From NCBI GenBank assembly GCA_026387165.1, contig JAPLMG010000281.1, forward strand, positions 1 to 9,968: DNA of 9,968 nucleotides. Reading direction: 5' to 3'. Positions 7,875 to 9,968 of this stretch are shown here, one piece after another (positions within the stretch are counted from its first letter, which is position 1; each line of letters opens with the position of its first letter). Below the pieces are notes generated by a model. The model had not been told where the DNA came from and searched no databases. It was given only the letters and a program-made list of their open reading frames with translations. A program made the translations under genes and the position numbers. The stretch is from Candidatus Omnitrophota bacterium (lineage in GTDB: Bacteria; Omnitrophota; Gorgyraeia; 2-01-FULL-45-10).

Positions 7875-7891
7875 GGTTTGCTTCGCAAACC
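7875..7891. repeat. Perfect 7-bp hairpin GGTTTGC/GCAAACC
   Basis: Arms at 7875-7881 and 7885-7891 are separated by TTC. It sits just downstream of the CAAATTTG palindrome, and the two may be parts of one larger repeat spanning about 7831-7892. There is no poly-T tail. Confidence 0.55.
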
Positions 7892-7897
7892 TAATGT

Positions 7898-7996
7898 TCA
7901 GTAACAGACCAGTAGTATAAGAAGTAGATGTAGTAACATCCCGGCTACCAGAAGTGCCTCATAATCATCGTATGGAAAAATAGGTCCCAAAAGCAC
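7898..7996 (-). CDS. Possible 32-residue hydrophobic peptide (doubtful)
   Basis: On the minus strand a GTG-started frame reads MLLGPIFPYDDYEAL and then a Leu-rich stretch (VAGMLLHLLLILLVCY) before TGA. An in-frame TAG lies directly before the GTG. The shape, a short polar start and one membrane helix, would fit a small membrane peptide or the C-terminal remnant of a broken gene. The N-terminal third overlaps the palindromic element at 7974-8031. There is only a weak purine stretch (GGAA) before the start. It may be chance. Confidence 0.15.
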   Translation of the reverse strand: MLLGPIFPYDDYEALLVAGMLLHLLLILLVCY

Positions 7997-8031
7997 CTAT
8001 TCCGCGTTGGTTGGGACTGTCCCATTTTTCC
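7974..8031. repeat. Left flanking GGGACWGTCCC-type palindromic element
   Basis: Left arm GGAAAAATAGGTCCCA (7974-7989) and right arm TGGGACTGTCCCATTTTTCC (8012-8031) pair. GGAAAAAT pairs with ATTTTTCC and TCCCA with TGGGA, with a four-base bulge on the right arm. The interior includes CACCTA and CCGCG. The overall plan and length match the element at 9845-9904 on the other side of the transposase. The GGGACWGTCCC core resembles repeats I associate with REP-associated (Y1) transposases; that link is inference. Confidence 0.65.
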
Positions 8032-8065
8032 AGCAACTATCCCTACCCTCCTATCAAAAAATCGC

Positions 8066-8126
8066 CTGTTGCGTCTTGACAACAGCCGTTTTATATGATA
8101 TACTGATATCATATAGAATATCAGTA
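8066..8126. promoter_or_regulatory. Three inverted repeats overlapping the promoter (possible operators)
   Basis: CTGTTG (8066-8071) and CAACAG (8080-8085) bracket the -35 box. ATATGATAT (8093-8101) and ATATCATAT (8106-8114) form a perfect 9-bp dyad across the -10 box. TACTGATAT (8101-8109) and ATATCAGTA (8118-8126) form another perfect 9-bp dyad over the start region. The placement suits repressor or transposase binding, but no cognate regulator is encoded here. AT-rich dyads can also arise by chance. Confidence 0.4.
8076..8104 (+). promoter_or_regulatory. Strong sigma70-type promoter for the insertion element
   Basis: A consensus -35 box TTGACA (8076-8081) is followed after exactly 17 bases by TATACT (8099-8104), one mismatch from TATAAT. 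Transcription would begin near 8111, about 28-34 bases before the first gene of the element. This is the best promoter match I saw in the window. Confidence 0.75.
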
Positions 8127-8130
8127 ATAT

Positions 8131-8135
8131 AGGAG
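8131..8135 (+). promoter_or_regulatory. Shine-Dalgarno AGGAG deciding the small protein's start
   Basis: AGGAG at 8131-8135 stands 3 bases before ATG 8139 and 9 bases before ATG 8145. Usual spacing favours 8145. Confidence 0.6.
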
Positions 8136-8138
8136 AAA

Positions 8139-8459
8139 ATGACGATGAACAAACCCCGTCCACATAAAAAACGCCGGTTGCCGGCCCTAGGTGATGTTAT
8201 TCGCGGTTCGGCCGTTATTATGGAAAGGGTATGTGGAAGCTCAAGCTGCCGGTGCCTGAAAGGCCATAAGCACCGCTCCCTCTACGTATCCCAATATCAT
8301 AAGGGATCCCACCGGATGGTCTATATCCCGAAAGCCAATGAGAGAAAAGTGTTACGGTTAGTTAATAACTACCTGATATTGAAGGCCGCCATATATAAGG
8401 CCTCGGAATTGAATTTAGGGCGTTTGATGGCGGGGTACCGAAAGAAAGATGAGCGATAA
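8139..8459 (+). CDS. DUF6788-like small CxC protein of the insertion element
   Basis: A small basic protein of up to 106 residues with no assigned biochemical role. The core reads RGSAVIMERVCGSSSCRCLKGH, then LYVSQYHKGSHRMVYIPK, then a helical part up to LNLGRLM. This matches the pattern I recall for DUF6788 proteins (a CGxxxCxC knuckle, a YYLS-like strand, R-V-Y-x-P and a C-terminal helix). C32, C37 and C39, perhaps with H43 and H45, could bind zinc. Such proteins often precede IS66-like transposases, as here. Two starts are possible: ATG 8139 is only 3 bases from AGGAG (8131-8135), while ATG 8145 is 9 bases away and is the better-spaced start, giving 104 residues. The stop (8457-8459) overlaps the probable transposase start ATG 8449 and lies in the same frame as the transposase body. 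A role as accessory or DNA-binding protein is inferred. Confidence 0.75.
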   Translation: MTMNKPRPHKKRRLPALGDVIRGSAVIMERVCGSSSCRCLKGHKHRSLYVSQYHKGSHRMVYIPKANERKVLRLVNNYLILKAAIYKASELNLGRLMAGYRKKDER

Positions 8460-9875
8460 AGAGATCCAAAAATCCTTTTAAGGCTAAAAACACTTGAGGC
8501 GGAGAACGAGAAGCTAAAAGAAGAGAACGCCTATCTGAAGTTTAAGCTCGAAGACCTGCAATCCAAACGCTATAAGCCCAGGAGGAAACCGCCGGATGAT
8601 ACACCTCCGGCGCCGCAAATTCCATTAAAGAAGCGCGGCGGTCTCTTTGGCCATATCGGATGGTTCCGGAAAAAACCCAAGGTTCCGCATCGTGTCGAAG
8701 ATGTAAGGCTGAACAAATGCCCATGCTGCGGCTCGAGCGACTTATCCGAATGCGAAAAGACCTTTGATCACACCCAGGAAGATATAATACTGCCAAAAGT
8801 TGAGGTAACCCTATACCGCAAACACCGTTATTACTGCAAGAATTGTAAGAAAGTGGTCTCGCCCAAGGGGCAAGACGAGATCCCCGCCAGCCGTATAGGC
8901 CCGAGAGCGAAGGCCTTCGCCGCGTTTTTAAGATACGGCGTAAAGATATCGAAGCGCGACGTAAGCGCCTTATTCCGGAAGGCATTTAACTTAAATATAT
9001 CGTCCTCTTCGATAGACGGCTTCATGGAACAACTTAAGAAAGAATCGCTCCATATCTATGATGAGCTTCTCGCCTCGCTCAAGGAAGGCCCCTTTATCCA
9101 CGCCGATGAGACCGGCTGGAAGGTAGACGGCTCTAACTATTGGCTCTGGAAGTTCTCAAATAAAAGAATAGCTTATAGTCATATCGATAAGGGACGCGGA
9201 CAGAAGGTAGTGGAGAATATTCTAGGTAAAGACTATTTGGGTGTTTTGATATCGGACTTCCTGTCGGCGTATAACAAGATAATAACGAAGGCCAAGCAGA
9301 AGTGTCTTGCGCATCTATTCAGGGACCTGGAAAAAGTAGTTGGATACTGGTATGATGATAAAGAGATATTGAGATACTGCCGGCGGCTCGGGAAGATGCT
9401 GAAAGACGCGATTGACTTGTACAAGGAATATAAGAAAAAGGAATGGGACGAAACGTATTACACGAAGAGAGCCCGCCTTAACGACTCCCTTAAAGACTTC
9501 TCCTTCCCAAATCCCAATAGGAGGATATTAAAGCGCTTCGCTAAGCGCCTTGCCAGGCACAAGGGCGAGATCCTTACCTTCCTGTATATAAAAGACATCG
9601 ATCCCCACAATAACCACGCCGAGCAACAGATACGCCCCGATGTTATCTTCAGAAAGATAACCTTCGGCAACCGCTCTCTCGCAGGCGCCCAGAATCACAG
9701 TGTCTTAATGACAATACTGCAGACAGCGAAGCTCAATGATATGGATCCTATAAAGACTCTGGAAGATATACTACTGTCCGGAAAGAAGAAGAACCCTTTC
9801 GCCAAAATCCTGTCTCCGCCCAAAAAAACTCAGCCCTCCACAACAAAAATAGGGACAGTCCCCGCCTACGCTTGA
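8449..9875 (+). CDS. IS66-family DDE transposase with apparent N-terminal frameshift
   Basis: Cut-and-paste-type DDE transposase. The body is open from 8460 to 9875 without interruption. It begins with a coiled coil (LRLKTLEAENEKLKEENAYL, from 8478). A basic/Pro-rich linker follows, then a zinc-finger-like part with CPCC (from 8718) and CKNC (just before 8853), then the DDE_Tnp_IS66 domain. Likely catalytic residues are D at 9105 (HADETGW), D at 9255 (ISDFLSAYN) and E at 9621 (NNHAEQQIRP). The last residues (KIGTVPAYA) come from the palindrome at 9845-9904. No ATG, GTG or TTG lies in this frame between 8460 and GTG 8853, and starting at 8853 would remove the coiled coil and most of the finger. 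The natural start is probably ATG 8449 (MSDKEIQK), in another frame that stops at TAA 8479. Repairing one base gives about 475 residues, a normal IS66 length. The cause may be mutation, a sequencing indel or programmed slippage at A5 (8468-8472). Confidence 0.85.
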
Positions 9876-9904
9876 TAGGCGCGCTGGGGACAGTCCCTAT
9901 TTTT
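9845..9904. repeat. Right GGGACWGTCCC-type palindromic element overlapping the transposase stop
   Basis: The arms at 9845-9863 and 9886-9904 are 19-base inverted repeats with a single mismatch (AAAAATAGGGACAGTCCCC against GGGGACAGTCCCTATTTTT). An inner stem CGCCTA (9863-9868) with TAGGCG (9876-9881) has a 7-base loop, and 9882-9885 is an asymmetric bulge. The transposase stop TGA (9873-9875) lies in the inner loop. Confidence 0.8.
9845..9904 (+). terminator. Possible intrinsic terminator formed by the right palindrome
   Basis: The long GC-rich stem ends in TATTTTT (9898-9904) directly after the transposase stop codon, so in RNA it could act as a bidirectional terminator. The base of the stem pairs A5 with T5, as in such terminators. 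Its primary identity may instead be a repeat element. Confidence 0.4.
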
Positions 9905-9968
9905 ATCTCATCGCCTCTGTAAACACTGGTGAGGCTGTGTCGTAAACTACAAAAATCTCGTATTGTCG

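Larger units (their letters stand above)
7660..8070. other. Repeat-rich gene-free stretch between pump 2 and the insertion element
   Basis: No convincing gene was found in these about 410 bases. The stretch holds a chain of short palindromes of several unrelated types plus a partial copy of the pump 2 3'-end repeat. A small minus-strand reading frame (7898-7996) encodes a hydrophobic peptide but lacks strong support. No tRNA or obvious intrinsic terminator was seen. Confidence 0.6.
8032..9904 (+). mobile_element. IS66-like insertion element (DUF6788-like gene plus transposase)
   Basis: The element comprises the promoter at 8076-8104, the small CxC protein and the DDE transposase. It lacks the tnpA/tnpB accessory genes of classical IS66, so it is a reduced variant. 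I found no clear terminal inverted repeats or 8-base target duplication, so the ends given are approximate. They are set by the palindromic elements on each side (7974-8031 and 9845-9904). The right palindrome overlaps the end of the transposase gene and so is at least partly inside or fused to the element. Confidence 0.6.

Noticed and set aside
7597..7892. CRISPR array
   Set aside because: Repeats are of different types, palindromic and unevenly spaced, with no regular spacer-repeat pattern and no cas genes.
7945..8163. Minus-strand 72-codon frame across the promoter region
   Set aside because: It runs through the left palindrome and the strong + strand promoter and its peptide shows no recognisable family.
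8542..8985. Minus-strand 147-codon frame inside the transposase
   Set aside because: The + strand encodes the coiled coil and zinc finger of the transposase here; the antisense peptide is Arg/Ser-rich without domains.
8061..9916. ATCGCCT at 8061-8067 and 9910-9916 as an IS66 target duplication
   Set aside because: Only 7 bases match, the adjacent sequences are not inverted repeats of each other, and a match of this length is expected by chance over such a span.

Overview
The window has two parts. The left three quarters is a tandem RND-type efflux locus on the + strand: a periplasmic adaptor (membrane fusion protein) cut by the left edge, followed by two different full-length inner-membrane RND pumps. 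The right quarter is accessory DNA: a repeat-rich gene-free stretch, then an IS66-like insertion element made of a small CxC protein (DUF6788-like) and a DDE transposase. No rRNA, tRNA or CRISPR array was seen.

The organism is a Gram-negative (diderm) bacterium, because the RND/adaptor architecture needs a periplasm. Isoleucine ATA and arginine AGA/AGG codons are used heavily in the efflux genes at roughly balanced GC. Intergenic DNA carries several families of short palindromic repeats (TCATTGCGAGG...GAAGCAATCTC type, GTCATCCTGAG...GAAGGATCT type, GGGACWGTCCC type, GTATTG/CAATAC type). Together these remind me of uncultivated lineages such as Candidatus Omnitrophota, but this is an impression from style and not a demonstrated assignment.

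Layout: 2-1177 adaptor (5' partial). 1178-1278 intergenic spacer filled by a nested GTATTG/CAATAC dyad. 1279-4455 RND pump 1. 4459-7659 RND pump 2, three bases after the first and probably translationally coupled to it. 7660-8070 cluster of at least five short palindromic repeats with no convincing gene. 8076-8138 a near-consensus promoter packed with inverted repeats. 8139(8145)-8459 DUF6788-like protein. 8449-9875 IS66-like transposase, whose N-terminal start is displaced by an apparent frameshift. 9845-9904 a long palindrome matching one on the left side of the element. 9905-9968 unassigned.

Functionally, the adaptor and two pumps look like an MdtABC-style system in which one adaptor may serve two non-identical RND subunits. 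Pump 2 is unusual in having what looks like an extra pair of membrane helices between the canonical TM2 and TM3. Both the second pump gene and the transposase gene end inside short palindromic repeats, so the repeats supply the last residues of both proteins and their stop codons or near surroundings. This is a clear trace of repeat insertion reshaping gene ends.
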